Assembly: GCA_964242575.1 (NCBI GenBank)
Contig: CAXTCN010000002.1
Location: 76,448 to 140,447 of the forward strand
Origin: JANPPS01 sp964242575
GTDB taxonomy: Bacteria; Pseudomonadota; Alphaproteobacteria; Acetobacterales; Acetobacteraceae
Reading direction: 5' to 3'
DNA: 64,000 bases
Position 1 is the stretch's first letter; each line of letters begins with the position of its first letter. A program made the position numbers and the translations under genes. The notes beneath the pieces were generated by a model. It worked only from the letters and a program-made list of their open reading frames with translations, was not told where the DNA came from and made no database searches. Shown in pieces: positions 34,918 through 42,383 of this stretch.

Positions 34918-34951
34918 ATTTTAAGGCCGAATGTGAGCCTTAAGGGTGGCT

Positions 34952-35176
34952 ATGGAACAGGACTGGGCGAACCGGGCCAAGCGATTTATCAAAGCCGAGC
35001 TGAAGCGGTCGGACGTAACGTATGAGGATTTGGCGGCGCGGCTTACGAGCATGGGAATGCCCGAAACGAAAGCGTCCGTGTCCAACAAGATCAGCCGGGG
35101 CGGCTTCCCTGCGTCGTTCTTCCTCGCCACCATGAAAGCCATCGGGCGTGACGTGTTGCGACTGGATGATTTGTAG
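34952..35176 (+). CDS. DUF6471 family protein, probable helix-turn-helix regulator
   Basis: 74 aa. MEQDWANRAKRFIKAELKRSDVTYEDLAARLTSMGMPETKASVSNKISRGGFPASFFLATMKAIG matches the DUF6471 family. The layout (helix, Thr-Tyr-x-x-Leu-Ala turn, Ser-Val-x-Asn-Lys-Ile-Ser-Arg-Gly) is that of a Cro/XRE-like DNA-binding domain. The start may be ATG 34952 or GTG 34946. It diverges from the transposase gene across the paired repeats, so it is the natural candidate to repress both genes. Confidence 0.85.
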   Translation: MEQDWANRAKRFIKAELKRSDVTYEDLAARLTSMGMPETKASVSNKISRGGFPASFFLATMKAIGRDVLRLDDL

Positions 35177-35270
35177 TTGATCTGGGCACGCGTGAACAAA
35201 AACAAGCGGTAAAACAAAGTTTCTGGAAGCACGTTTATGATAATATTCCTATGATAACCTTTGAAGGCAG

Positions 35271-35951
35271 TTATTTTTTGTCTTCCGCTACTCCAGTAAA
35301 AGACACAATGTTTGTTCCCATACTTTGAAACTCAGCAACCCTATCAGATGTTATATAAATGGTGCAGCCAACTATTCTCCCTCTGTACATATTGATATTA
35401 TTTAATGGTATAACGTTCATCACACGCACGCTTTCTTTCGCCACAATGATATCGCAATTAAAAAATACGACCTGAGACAAATTGGTCGATCCTGAAAAAA
35501 ACATGTTCGCTGGACCCATTAGATCACAGTCAACAAACGTCTTATTGTCAACCGACACTAGCATGGGATGAGATAGATCTGCCAGCTTAATTCTCTTTTT
35601 ACTAAATTCGTTATCGAGTGGATTGATGGTATTAGCGATGTTTTTCCACTTTTCCGTCGCGGATGCAGTGGCTCTCCGAACCGCAGCGCCCGCCATCAAA
35701 TATCGAAAGAGCGAAATAGAGATAAACACGACGACTGCCGATAACAGAGCAATAATACCGTAACCTAGAGGCCCCCAGGACTGAACCCAGTCCGTGATGG
35801 ATGCCAAGTAACTCATACCAGCCCCCACAACTGAACCGGTAATGGGGGTTCGCCAAGTCTCAGGGATTTTGTCCCAGGCCCACTGAGTGAGCGAAATACC
35901 CGGTTCAATCTTGAGCAAGCGTCGTATGGGGTTGATTTTTCGTTCTGACAT
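35271..35951 (-). CDS. Membrane-anchored protein of unknown function, right arm of transposon (a)
   Basis: 226 aa from ATG 35951 (an upstream in-frame ATG at 35963 adds 4 residues). Two hydrophobic segments lie at about 36-52 and 62-84. The C-terminal 130 residues (FVDCDLMGPANMFFSGSTNLSQVVFFNCDIIVAKE and MYRGRIVGCTIYI) read like a short beta-helix of pentapeptide type, predicted cytoplasmic or periplasmic depending on topology. AT-rich compared with the chromosome. Such two-helix plus sensor-like proteins occur in defence islands but no effector is seen here. Confidence 0.7.
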   Translation of the reverse strand: MSERKINPIRRLLKIEPGISLTQWAWDKIPETWRTPITGSVVGAGMSYLASITDWVQSWGPLGYGIIALLSAVVVFISISLFRYLMAGAAVRRATASATEKWKNIANTINPLDNEFSKKRIKLADLSHPMLVSVDNKTFVDCDLMGPANMFFSGSTNLSQVVFFNCDIIVAKESVRVMNVIPLNNINMYRGRIVGCTIYITSDRVAEFQSMGTNIVSFTGVAEDKK

Positions 35952-36021
35952 GCGCGCCACCATGCCGCGCCGGGCCGAAGTCCGCCAATCACCCTCACGT
36001 CACGCTGCCGTAAGGTATAGC

Positions 36022-36032
36022 TGCTACATAAT
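36022..36032 (+). repeat. Internal copy of part of the terminal inverted repeat
   Basis: TGCTACATAAT at 36022-36032 equals 11 bases of the right inverted repeat (37980-37990) in the same orientation. It lies in the 246-base gap between two passenger genes, which contains no gene I can support. On the minus strand TATACC inside the same patch could also be a -10 of the gene at 35951. Confidence 0.45.
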
Positions 36033-36197
36033 GGCGGGCGCGCCGTACTATTGAGCAGGCGTTGCGCGGGGTGAAGCCGGCCATCCCGCTTGTAGACACG
36101 GGGCGGCGTTCAAGCGGGCGGCGACGGGAAAGCAGGGTAGCTTGATCTGGGGTTTCGTTGCGGACCATCCAAACTGAGCCGCTGCCCATCTTACGGA

Positions 36198-36932
36198 CTA
36201 GGCATCAGCGACTATCAGCCCGAAATAATCATCGCCAGCCGGGTCTGATGACATTACCTTGGTGAATGGGATGCCAGCTTCATTCAATGCAGAGATGAAC
36301 ACAGCCGCTCGGGCAGGAAGCCCAGCACGACCTTCGGCCACCTCGGGAGCCAGCGCAACGACTACGCCGCGAAGAGCTGGGTTGGTCAGCAGGCCACAAT
36401 GATCCTTTGAGTCCCAGCCCGCTTCAACAAGCGCGCTGGAAAACAAGCGTGCCGGGCCGGCGCTGCTTCCCATTCCTGGGTACTGCACATACACCTCAAA
36501 GCGGCGCTGAACCGGAACGTCTGACAACGCCTTGATCAAAAGTCTGCGCTGGACGGCGTTGAAGGGATGCGGCTTGCCGACCAGTAGCCGCAGATTCTCC
36601 AACTCTGACTTATTCTCCTCATAGTCCCGCCGCAGCCTGTCCAGGCTTTCCGTGGCAAAGCGCATCTGTGCGTTTGAGCTGACCGCGTTGGACAGATCAA
36701 CCTGCAAGGCATTCGCGCGAACAAACTGATCCTTGAATGCCAGGAAGCAAGCAATCACGAACAATCCCAAGGCCATGCTGGCATAGACCAACCACGGTAC
36801 GGAAGCGCCTGTTTGATGCTCCCACATTCCAAGGACGGCAATAATCGTCCCGCCGGTCAACAGGGCCACCCAATGGTTGAATAGAGCGGAAAAAAACCCG
36901 CAGAGCGCTCGCCAAAATTCCACCCAAGCCAT
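36198..36932 (-). CDS. Membrane-anchored coiled-coil protein of unknown function, right arm of transposon (b)
   Basis: 244 aa. Two membrane segments (about 22-38 and 47-66) form a hairpin near the N-terminus, then a coiled coil at about 75-118 (QMRFATESLDRLRRDYEENKSELENLRLL), then a soluble domain with an alternating strand/helix feel (RRFEVYVQYPGMGS, LFSSALVEAGWDSKDHCG, GVVVALAPEVAEG, AAVFISALNEAGIPFTKVMSS). That order resembles sensor or anchor proteins that end in a small alpha/beta domain. No named domain recognised. Confidence 0.75.
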   Translation of the reverse strand: MAWVEFWRALCGFFSALFNHWVALLTGGTIIAVLGMWEHQTGASVPWLVYASMALGLFVIACFLAFKDQFVRANALQVDLSNAVSSNAQMRFATESLDRLRRDYEENKSELENLRLLVGKPHPFNAVQRRLLIKALSDVPVQRRFEVYVQYPGMGSSAGPARLFSSALVEAGWDSKDHCGLLTNPALRGVVVALAPEVAEGRAGLPARAAVFISALNEAGIPFTKVMSSDPAGDDYFGLIVADA

Positions 36933-37110
36933 CTCCCTGCCGCATCAGGGTTTGAAAGCCAGTGAAGGGAGAAATCAAGAAGTGCTGCAAATGCAATCGC
37001 CGGCACGCCACCCCTGGTCATGGCAGCACCCGCGCGTATAGGTTCGCCATCCCGAGTAGCAGCAACACGCCTGCGGCCGGTCATGCTATCACCGCCCACC
37101 ATAGGACCGC

Positions 37111-37908
37111 ATGGAAGAAGACGATCCCGCCTCCTACGGTCGCGACCCAGCCGGGCAGGAGCAGCCACATGGAACTGCCCAACCAGATCACGCGGGCCAT
37201 CACCACGACCCCGGCGACAAAAAATACCAGACCTATGAACGGGCCTATTGGGCTATAACCGGTGCCGCGAGCGTCCTGGCTACTATCGCCGCCGGGATCG
37301 CGGCTTGGTATGCCGTGGGCGCTTACGAAGCGAGCCTGGAAAGTGTTGCTGAGGCCCGCAAGCAAGTCATCGCCGCCAGGGAGGCCAACGAGCTTAGCCG
37401 GCGCACGCTCGCTGCCGCAATCGGCGCTTCGGTCCACGTTGGGCCTGCCGAGTTCCGCGAGCTTACCCATGCTGACGGACAGACTAGGATCAACATTATT
37501 ATCCCAATTGGGAACGATGGCGGGACAACCACGCGAGGGCTGACCTTCTCCACAGCCTGCAACGTAACCGTGACCCCGGCTATCAACCCCTTCAACTACA
37601 ACGCCTTGAACAATAGGCCGACCTACAATCTGACCTTGCCGCCCAAAGAGAAGGTCAGGCCAATGGTTTGCTCTTACACCACTGGAGAGTGGATGAGGAT
37701 CACGGCCAACAAGGGAAGCATCTACGTTTACGGCCGTGCCAGCTACCGAGACACCATTCAGCCCGCCGAACGGCACAATTTGGAGTTCTGCACCCGGCTT
37801 GATGAAGTGACCTACACCGTTGGCACCCTCAACCCCGGCCCATTCGCCACGGGTTACGAATGCAGTCAGCACAACTGCATTGACGATGAGTGCGAGGCCC
37901 AGCGGTAG
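37111..37908 (+). CDS. Membrane-anchored protein of unknown function, right arm of transposon (c)
   Basis: 265 aa. A hydrophilic N-terminus rich in Asp, His and Pro (residues 1-40) leads into one membrane segment (about 46-70), a short helical linker (SLESVAEARKQVIAAREANELSRRTL) and a beta-rich domain of about 150 residues that starts ASVHVGPAEFREL and contains four spaced cysteines near its end (EFCTRL, YECSQHNCIDDEC). Many mobile-element proteins of this single-pass kind are annotated only as hypothetical. It ends 60 bases before the right inverted repeat and points outward. Confidence 0.75.
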   Translation: MEEDDPASYGRDPAGQEQPHGTAQPDHAGHHHDPGDKKYQTYERAYWAITGAASVLATIAAGIAAWYAVGAYEASLESVAEARKQVIAAREANELSRRTLAAAIGASVHVGPAEFRELTHADGQTRINIIIPIGNDGGTTTRGLTFSTACNVTVTPAINPFNYNALNNRPTYNLTLPPKEKVRPMVCSYTTGEWMRITANKGSIYVYGRASYRDTIQPAERHNLEFCTRLDEVTYTVGTLNPGPFATGYECSQHNCIDDECEAQR

Positions 37909-37968
37909 GGCGCGGCTCCTCACAGTCCGGACTCCAGCCCGGAACCAGCCCCGGACCGCAAGGGGCGG

Positions 37969-37994
37969 GTGGTGGCGGGTGCTACATAATACCG
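37969..37994 (-). repeat. 26-bp terminal inverted repeat, right
   Basis: Ends GGTGCTACATAATACCG and is the perfect reverse complement of 31274-31299. Confidence 0.96.
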
Positions 37995-38002
37995 CAACTC
38001 TA
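37995..38002. repeat. 8-bp target-site duplication, right copy
   Basis: CAACTCTA directly outside the right inverted repeat, identical to 31266-31273. Confidence 0.95.
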
Positions 38003-39650
38003 GCCCCTGGACGGCGAACTCGGTCGCGGCCGTCTCCAGCGCGTCCGAGGCACGGACGTCCGGCCAGCGGTCCAGGAACCAGCGCGCCACCGCGTCCTCG
38101 TCCTGGTGCGGCAGCACGCTTCCCATCCCCTCCGCCCGCAGCCGCCGCGCGCCGGAGCTGGCAACCAGGCCAGACCGCCGCGTGCCGCGTGCCCGGAGCG
38201 TCCGCCGCAACGTAGCAAGGCAGCGCGTGAGCTGGAACGGCACGCCGCCAGCGGCCTGGGCGATGCTGGCGGCGGCAACCGGGTCGTTGGCCAGCACCGC
38301 GTCCACCCAGGCCGCCGCGTCCGGTGCGCCCACTGACCGCACCGGCGTGCCAAGCCGCAGCGCTGGATGCCACGCCGTGCCCGGCCGCGCCATCAGGCGT
38401 TGCCGCGGGTCGGTTGCCTGCTGCGCCTCCGGCGGCGCCCAAACTTGCCAGCCGGGCCGGGTCGCCAACGCCGCGCCCCAGGTGGCCAGCCCGCCTTCTC
38501 CCGCATGGATTTCCTGTCCGCCGCCGAGCAGGCACACCAGCACGGCCCAGTCCTGGTGGCGCGCCATGATGTCCAGCACGTGCCCTGGCTCCGAGTCCGT
38601 AAGCGGCACCAGCCGGTTGCGCGTCTTGGAGATGGCGTGCGGGCCGGACCAGCAACGCTGCGCCTCGTCGATGACCACGATGCGCTCCGGCGGCGGGCCG
38701 GACGCCCGGACATAGTGGTCGCGGAACGCCGGAAGCGCCTGGATCACCAGTGCCATCCGGCGCTGCGCGGCACGGCGGTCCATTCCGCGGCTGGCTGCGT
38801 CCCGCACCAACGCCTCACGCAGCACATGCACCAGCGTGGGATTGCCGGTCAGGAACGCGGCGCCGCCCAGCTCCGGCGCGAACGCCACGTTCAGCCCACA
38901 CAGCGTCTTGCCCGCGCCGGGGTCTCCCGTCACGAACACGGCGATGTGCTGCCGCGCCTCCCGGGCCTGCCGCACGGCGTCCGTAGTGGCGGCCAGGCCG
39001 CCATGGCTCGTTCGCGCCAGCCTTAACGACGCCACGTCATGCTGCGCATACAGTAAACATGCGGCGTCGATCAGTGCCGGCACCGGACGGTAAGGCGCTG
39101 CGGGCCACTGGGCCGGCTTTATCCCACACGGCGGAAACCGCGTCGCAACGGTTTGCAGCAGGCCCGGCAGCAACAGCCGGGTCGTTTCCAGCACTGGCGT
39201 CGCCCCAGCGAGCGGCAGCGGCCAGGTTCCGCCGGCATGCGCGCCGTTCGGCGCCACCAGGACCGGGATCACCGGAACGCCTCGGCAGCCCAGGTGGAAG
39301 TCCGCCAAGTCGAGTGCCGCGTCCTCCACCCTCAGCCGGTCCCCCGCTTGGAAGCCGCCCTCCGGCCGGATCACCAGCGCCAGCACGGCACGCTCCGTCA
39401 CCAGCACGGCATCCACCCAGCCTCCTAGCCGCAACAGGCGGTACTGCAACAGCACCATCCAGCCATCCGAGCCCGGCACCCCCCGCAACGCACCTCGCAG
39501 CAACGGGACGACCATGCCCCACCACTCCGGCGCACAGCCGGGCGGCACCTCTGGCGCGCCCACGCGCAGCAGCGCCGCCGAGCCTGTCCAGGCTGCAAGC
39601 CCAGCATCCTTCCCGGTCACGTCATGCGGCATGACGGCATTAGGCCAGCA

Positions 39651-40688
39651 ATGCATTGCCAATTGGTTAAGCCGTGCTACGCCGCAGCCGTGACAGCCAG
39701 CTTCTTCCAACGCCCATACCCCAGCGCCAACAACGTGTTGCTGCATGGACCAAGCCCCGTGCTGGTGGACACAGGCTTTGGCGCGGACGTTCCGGAGTTG
39801 CTGGCCTGGCTGCATGGGCTAGGCACGCCGCTGGAACGTCTGCGGATCGTGAACACGCACTCGCACTGCGATCACTCCGGGGGCAACTGGGCGCTGCAAA
39901 CACGGTTCGGCGCGCGGATCGGCGCCGACGCGTTCGAGGCCGCCGCGGTCAACGCGCGCGATCCCGACGCTGGCCGGGCGCGCTGGCTGCGCCAGCCAAT
40001 TGAGCCGTATGCCGTGGATCACCTGCTGCGCGAGGGCGACGTCGTCGAAACCGGCGCTGCGCCATGGCAGGTGCTGGCGACGCCGGGCCACACGCGGGGG
40101 CATCTCAGCCTGTACCAGCCCGATCACGGCATCCTGGTGTTGGGCGACGCGCTGCACGCGGCGGACCTGGGCTGGCTTAACCCCTATCACGAGGGCGTCC
40201 GCTCACTCGACCACGCGGCGGCCACGCTGGACCGGCTGGCAGCGCTGCCGGCGCGCGTCGGCTACTCCGGCCATGGCGCAGCGCTTTCAGACCTGCCTCG
40301 CGCGCTCGACCGGGCACACCGCCGGGTGCAAAGCTGGCGGGACGCGCCGGAGCGGATCGCGTGGCATGCGTGCAAGCGCGTGTTCAGCCATGCCCTGATG
40401 CTGGCAGGCGGCCTCACGGAACCGGAGCTGGCGCCGATGCTGCTGGACGCGCCGTGGTTCCGCGACCATGCCGAACAGGCGTTCGGGCTGACTCCGGAGG
40501 CGTTCGTGCCTTTGCTGGTGCAAGAAACGATCCGCGCCGACGCTGCCACATGGCGGGACGGCCGGCTGGTTGCAGTCGCGGCGCACCAGGCGCCAAGGCC
40601 AGGCTGGCCCAGCGCGCCCGCCTCGCCCGACCAATGGCCGCCCCGGTCCGGTCCAGCGCCGTCACAGGGTCCATGGGCTGCGGGCTAG
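39651..40688 (+). CDS. Metallo-beta-lactamase-fold hydrolase
   Basis: 345 aa from ATG 39651. The zinc motif THSHCDHSGG (HxHxDH type) follows VLVDTGFGADVPELLAWL; TPGHTRGHLSLYQPDHGILVLGDAL carries the next ligands, and a helical C-terminal domain (VFSHALMLAGGLTEPELAPML) follows. The substrate may be a thioester or small ester, as in glyoxalase II-like and LACTB2-like proteins. GTG 39690 (VTASFFQRPYPSANN) is an equally good start and fits the family N-terminus. It diverges from the broken DUF2075 gene. Confidence 0.88.
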   Translation: MHCQLVKPCYAAAVTASFFQRPYPSANNVLLHGPSPVLVDTGFGADVPELLAWLHGLGTPLERLRIVNTHSHCDHSGGNWALQTRFGARIGADAFEAAAVNARDPDAGRARWLRQPIEPYAVDHLLREGDVVETGAAPWQVLATPGHTRGHLSLYQPDHGILVLGDALHAADLGWLNPYHEGVRSLDHAAATLDRLAALPARVGYSGHGAALSDLPRALDRAHRRVQSWRDAPERIAWHACKRVFSHALMLAGGLTEPELAPMLLDAPWFRDHAEQAFGLTPEAFVPLLVQETIRADAATWRDGRLVAVAAHQAPRPGWPSAPASPDQWPPRSGPAPSQGPWAAG

Positions 40689-40701
40689 GCTTAAAGGACG
40701 G

Positions 40702-41868
40702 CTACTCGGCCTCGCCGTCCCGCCGGTACGGCGATAGCTCCGCCAAGGCGTCCATGTCCGCCTGAACCGCCGGCCGCTCTCGTTCCAGGAACCCGGCGAT
40801 TGCCTGGCGCAGCCCAGGGTGCGCAATCCAGTGCGCCGAATACGTCGGCCGCGGCAAGTAGCCACGCTGGATTTTGTGCTCGCCCTGCGCTCCGGCCTCG
40901 ACCCGCGCCAATCCATGCTGGATCGCGAAGTCGATGGCGCGGTAGTAGCACAACTCGAAATGCAGGAACGGCCAATCGCCGCGGCAGCCCCAGTTGCGGC
41001 CGTACAGCGCCTCGTCCCCCACAAGGTTCAACGCGCCGGCGACGGCCATGCCGTTGTGCTCGGCCATCATCAGCACCACGCGGTCGCCCAGCCGCTCGGA
41101 CAGCAGCGGGAAGAACTTCCGCGTGAGATAGGCGCTGCCCCACTTGCGGTCCACGGTCGAGGTGTAGAACCGGTAGAACGCGTCCCAGTGCTTGGGCTGT
41201 ATCTCGTGTCCGCGCAGCGTCACGAAGCGCAGCCCGGCCGCGTTGGCGTCGCGCCGCTCCCGCTTGATGGTCTTGCGCTTGCGGCTGCTGAGCGCCGCCA
41301 GGAAATCGTCAAACGTGGCGTAGCCCGCGTTCTCCCAATGGAACTGCGTGCCCATCCGCTGCAGCCACCCGGCCCGGCCCAGCGCCTCCCAGTCCCCGCG
41401 CGTGCAGAACGTGGCATGCACCGACGACAGGTTAAGCTGCTGGCACGCTTGGCTGAGCGCCAAGCCAAGGCTCGCGGCGTCCAGGCCCTCACGCGTCAGC
41501 AAGCGAGGGCCGGGCACCGGGCTGAACGGCACCGCCGCTTGCAGCTTTGGGTAGTAATCGCCGCCGCCGCGCTCAAACGCGTTGGCCCAGGCGTGGTCGA
41601 ACACGTACTCGCCGTAGCTGTGCGACTTCGCGTACATCGGCACCACGGCCACCACACGCTCGTGGTCCCGCAGGACCGCGTGCTGCGGCAGCCAACCGGT
41701 GCGGGCATTGGCCGAGCCGCTGTCCTCAAGCGCGCTGAGGAAGGCGTGGCTCACGAACGGGTTGCCCCTGCCGCCCTCGGTCCCGGCGCAGGCGTCCCAG
41801 TCGACCGCGGGCAACTCGGCGATATGCGGGTGCAGCGTCAAGGTGAGGGTTGGCTGGCTGTCGGGCAT
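40702..41868 (-). CDS. DUF482 / FemAB-like GNAT family N-acetyltransferase
   Basis: 388 aa. NPFVSHAFLSALEDSGSA, WLPQHAVLRDHERVVAVVPMYAKSHSYGEYVFDHAWA, FCTRGDWEALGRAGWLQRMGTQFHW and SSRKRKTIKRERRDA are typical of this widespread proteobacterial family with a double-GNAT fold. Its natural substrate is not known; resemblance to FemAB peptidyltransferases suggests an aminoacyl or acyl transfer. ATG 41868 gives the family start. Confidence 0.88.
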   Translation of the reverse strand: MPDSQPTLTLTLHPHIAELPAVDWDACAGTEGGRGNPFVSHAFLSALEDSGSANARTGWLPQHAVLRDHERVVAVVPMYAKSHSYGEYVFDHAWANAFERGGGDYYPKLQAAVPFSPVPGPRLLTREGLDAASLGLALSQACQQLNLSSVHATFCTRGDWEALGRAGWLQRMGTQFHWENAGYATFDDFLAALSSRKRKTIKRERRDANAAGLRFVTLRGHEIQPKHWDAFYRFYTSTVDRKWGSAYLTRKFFPLLSERLGDRVVLMMAEHNGMAVAGALNLVGDEALYGRNWGCRGDWPFLHFELCYYRAIDFAIQHGLARVEAGAQGEHKIQRGYLPRPTYSAHWIAHPGLRQAIAGFLERERPAVQADMDALAELSPYRRDGEAE

Positions 41869-41905
41869 AGGCGGGATATAGCGGGCCGGGGCGGGCCGGG
41901 AACCC

Positions 41906-42373
41906 TCAATCGATCTCGAACATGCCCTCGACCTCGACGGCGGCATTGGCCGGGAGCGACGGCACGCCGATCGTGCTGCGCGCATGGCGCCCGGCGTCGC
42001 CGAACACCGCGACCGCAAGGTCGGACGCGCCGTTCATCACCGCCGCATGTTGCGTGAAGCTGGCGGGCGCGGCGACGAACCCGCCCAACCGCACCACGCG
42101 GTGGACCCGGTCCAGGTCCCCGCCACAGGCCGCGCGCAGGTGCGTGAGCACGTTGGTGAAGCACAGCCGGGCCGCGTGCTGCGCCTGTTCAACCGACACC
42201 TCCGTGCCCACGATCCCGGTGACCGCGACCGCGCCGTCCACCGCCGGAAGCTGCCCCGACACCACCACGAGCCGTCCGGTCACGACGAACGGCAGGTAGT
42301 TCGCCAGCGGCGGCATGGCTTGCGGCAGCGTAATGCCAAGCTCGGTTAGTTTCGCGTCGATCCGTCCGGCCAT
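41906..42373 (-). CDS. RidA family protein (YjgF/YER057c/UK114)
   Basis: 155 aa, the longer RidA subgroup. LPPLANYLPFVVTGRLVVVSGQLPAVDG and ACGGDLDRVHRVVRLGGFVAAPASFTQHAAVMNGASDL contain the Arg-Leu-Gly-Gly and Asn-Gly features near the active pocket; GRHARSTIGVPSLPANAAVEVEGMFEI is the C-terminal signature. True RidA deaminates reactive enamines; members of this subgroup may have other substrates. It starts 10 bases downstream of the TSCPD gene on the same strand. Confidence 0.88.
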   Translation of the reverse strand: MAGRIDAKLTELGITLPQAMPPLANYLPFVVTGRLVVVSGQLPAVDGAVAVTGIVGTEVSVEQAQHAARLCFTNVLTHLRAACGGDLDRVHRVVRLGGFVAAPASFTQHAAVMNGASDLAVAVFGDAGRHARSTIGVPSLPANAAVEVEGMFEID

Positions 42374-42383
42374 GCGCGCCCTC

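Larger units (their letters stand above)
34863..34928. repeat. Two 21-bp direct repeats between transposase and DUF6471 gene
   Basis: Copy 1 is 34863-34883 and copy 2 is 34908-34928. Both start CGGATATGATA and end GGCC, and agree at 18 of 21 positions, 45 bases apart start to start. Each copy covers the -10 element of one of the two divergent promoters, so the repeats look like operators. Confidence 0.75.
31274..37994. mobile_element. IS1595-family transposon with passenger genes, 6721 bp
   Basis: Bounded by perfect 26-bp inverted repeats and a perfect 8-bp direct repeat, and inserted in a DUF2075 gene whose frame is restored exactly on removal. The only transposition gene is an ISXO2/IS1595-type transposase at 33854-34837. 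Passenger genes lie on both sides: left, three small unknowns and a Panacea-domain/toxin-like pair; right, a DUF6471 protein and three membrane-anchored proteins. IS1595 members are about 1 kb when bare, and some subgroups are known to carry passengers; this cargo is large and several parts are AT-richer than the chromosome around, suggesting outside origin. The intact ends, gene and duplication point to a recent insertion. Confidence 0.93.
37920..39632 (-). pseudogene. DUF2075 ATPase/helicase-like gene, 5' part, truncated by the transposon
   Basis: From ATG 39632 the frame keeps an N-terminal nuclease-like region, Walker A (VTGDPGAGKTLCGLNV), Walker B (IVVIDEAQRCW) and sensor-like segments (LVCLLGGGQEIHAGEGGL), as in Schlafen-like DUF2075 proteins. 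After FAVQGLEL at 37995 it runs into the right inverted repeat and adds about 25 unrelated residues before stopping at 37920. The missing motif VI region is at 30942-31265. The uninterrupted gene was 653 codons. Loss of the C-terminal helicase motif should inactivate it. The start is uncertain; ATG 39656 is also in frame. Confidence 0.88.

Noticed and set aside
34863..34928. Possible CRISPR-like repeat pair
   Set aside because: Only two imperfect copies, and they coincide with promoter elements. No array, leader or cas gene.
31274..37994. Interpretation as prophage or integrative element
   Set aside because: There is no integrase, no tRNA attachment site and no structural or conjugation gene. 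Inverted repeats and 8-bp duplication fit a transposon.
37081..38655. A 524-codon minus-strand frame crossing the right end of the transposon
   Set aside because: It runs through the inverted repeat and target duplication into the DUF2075 gene in the wrong frame and has no family sequence.
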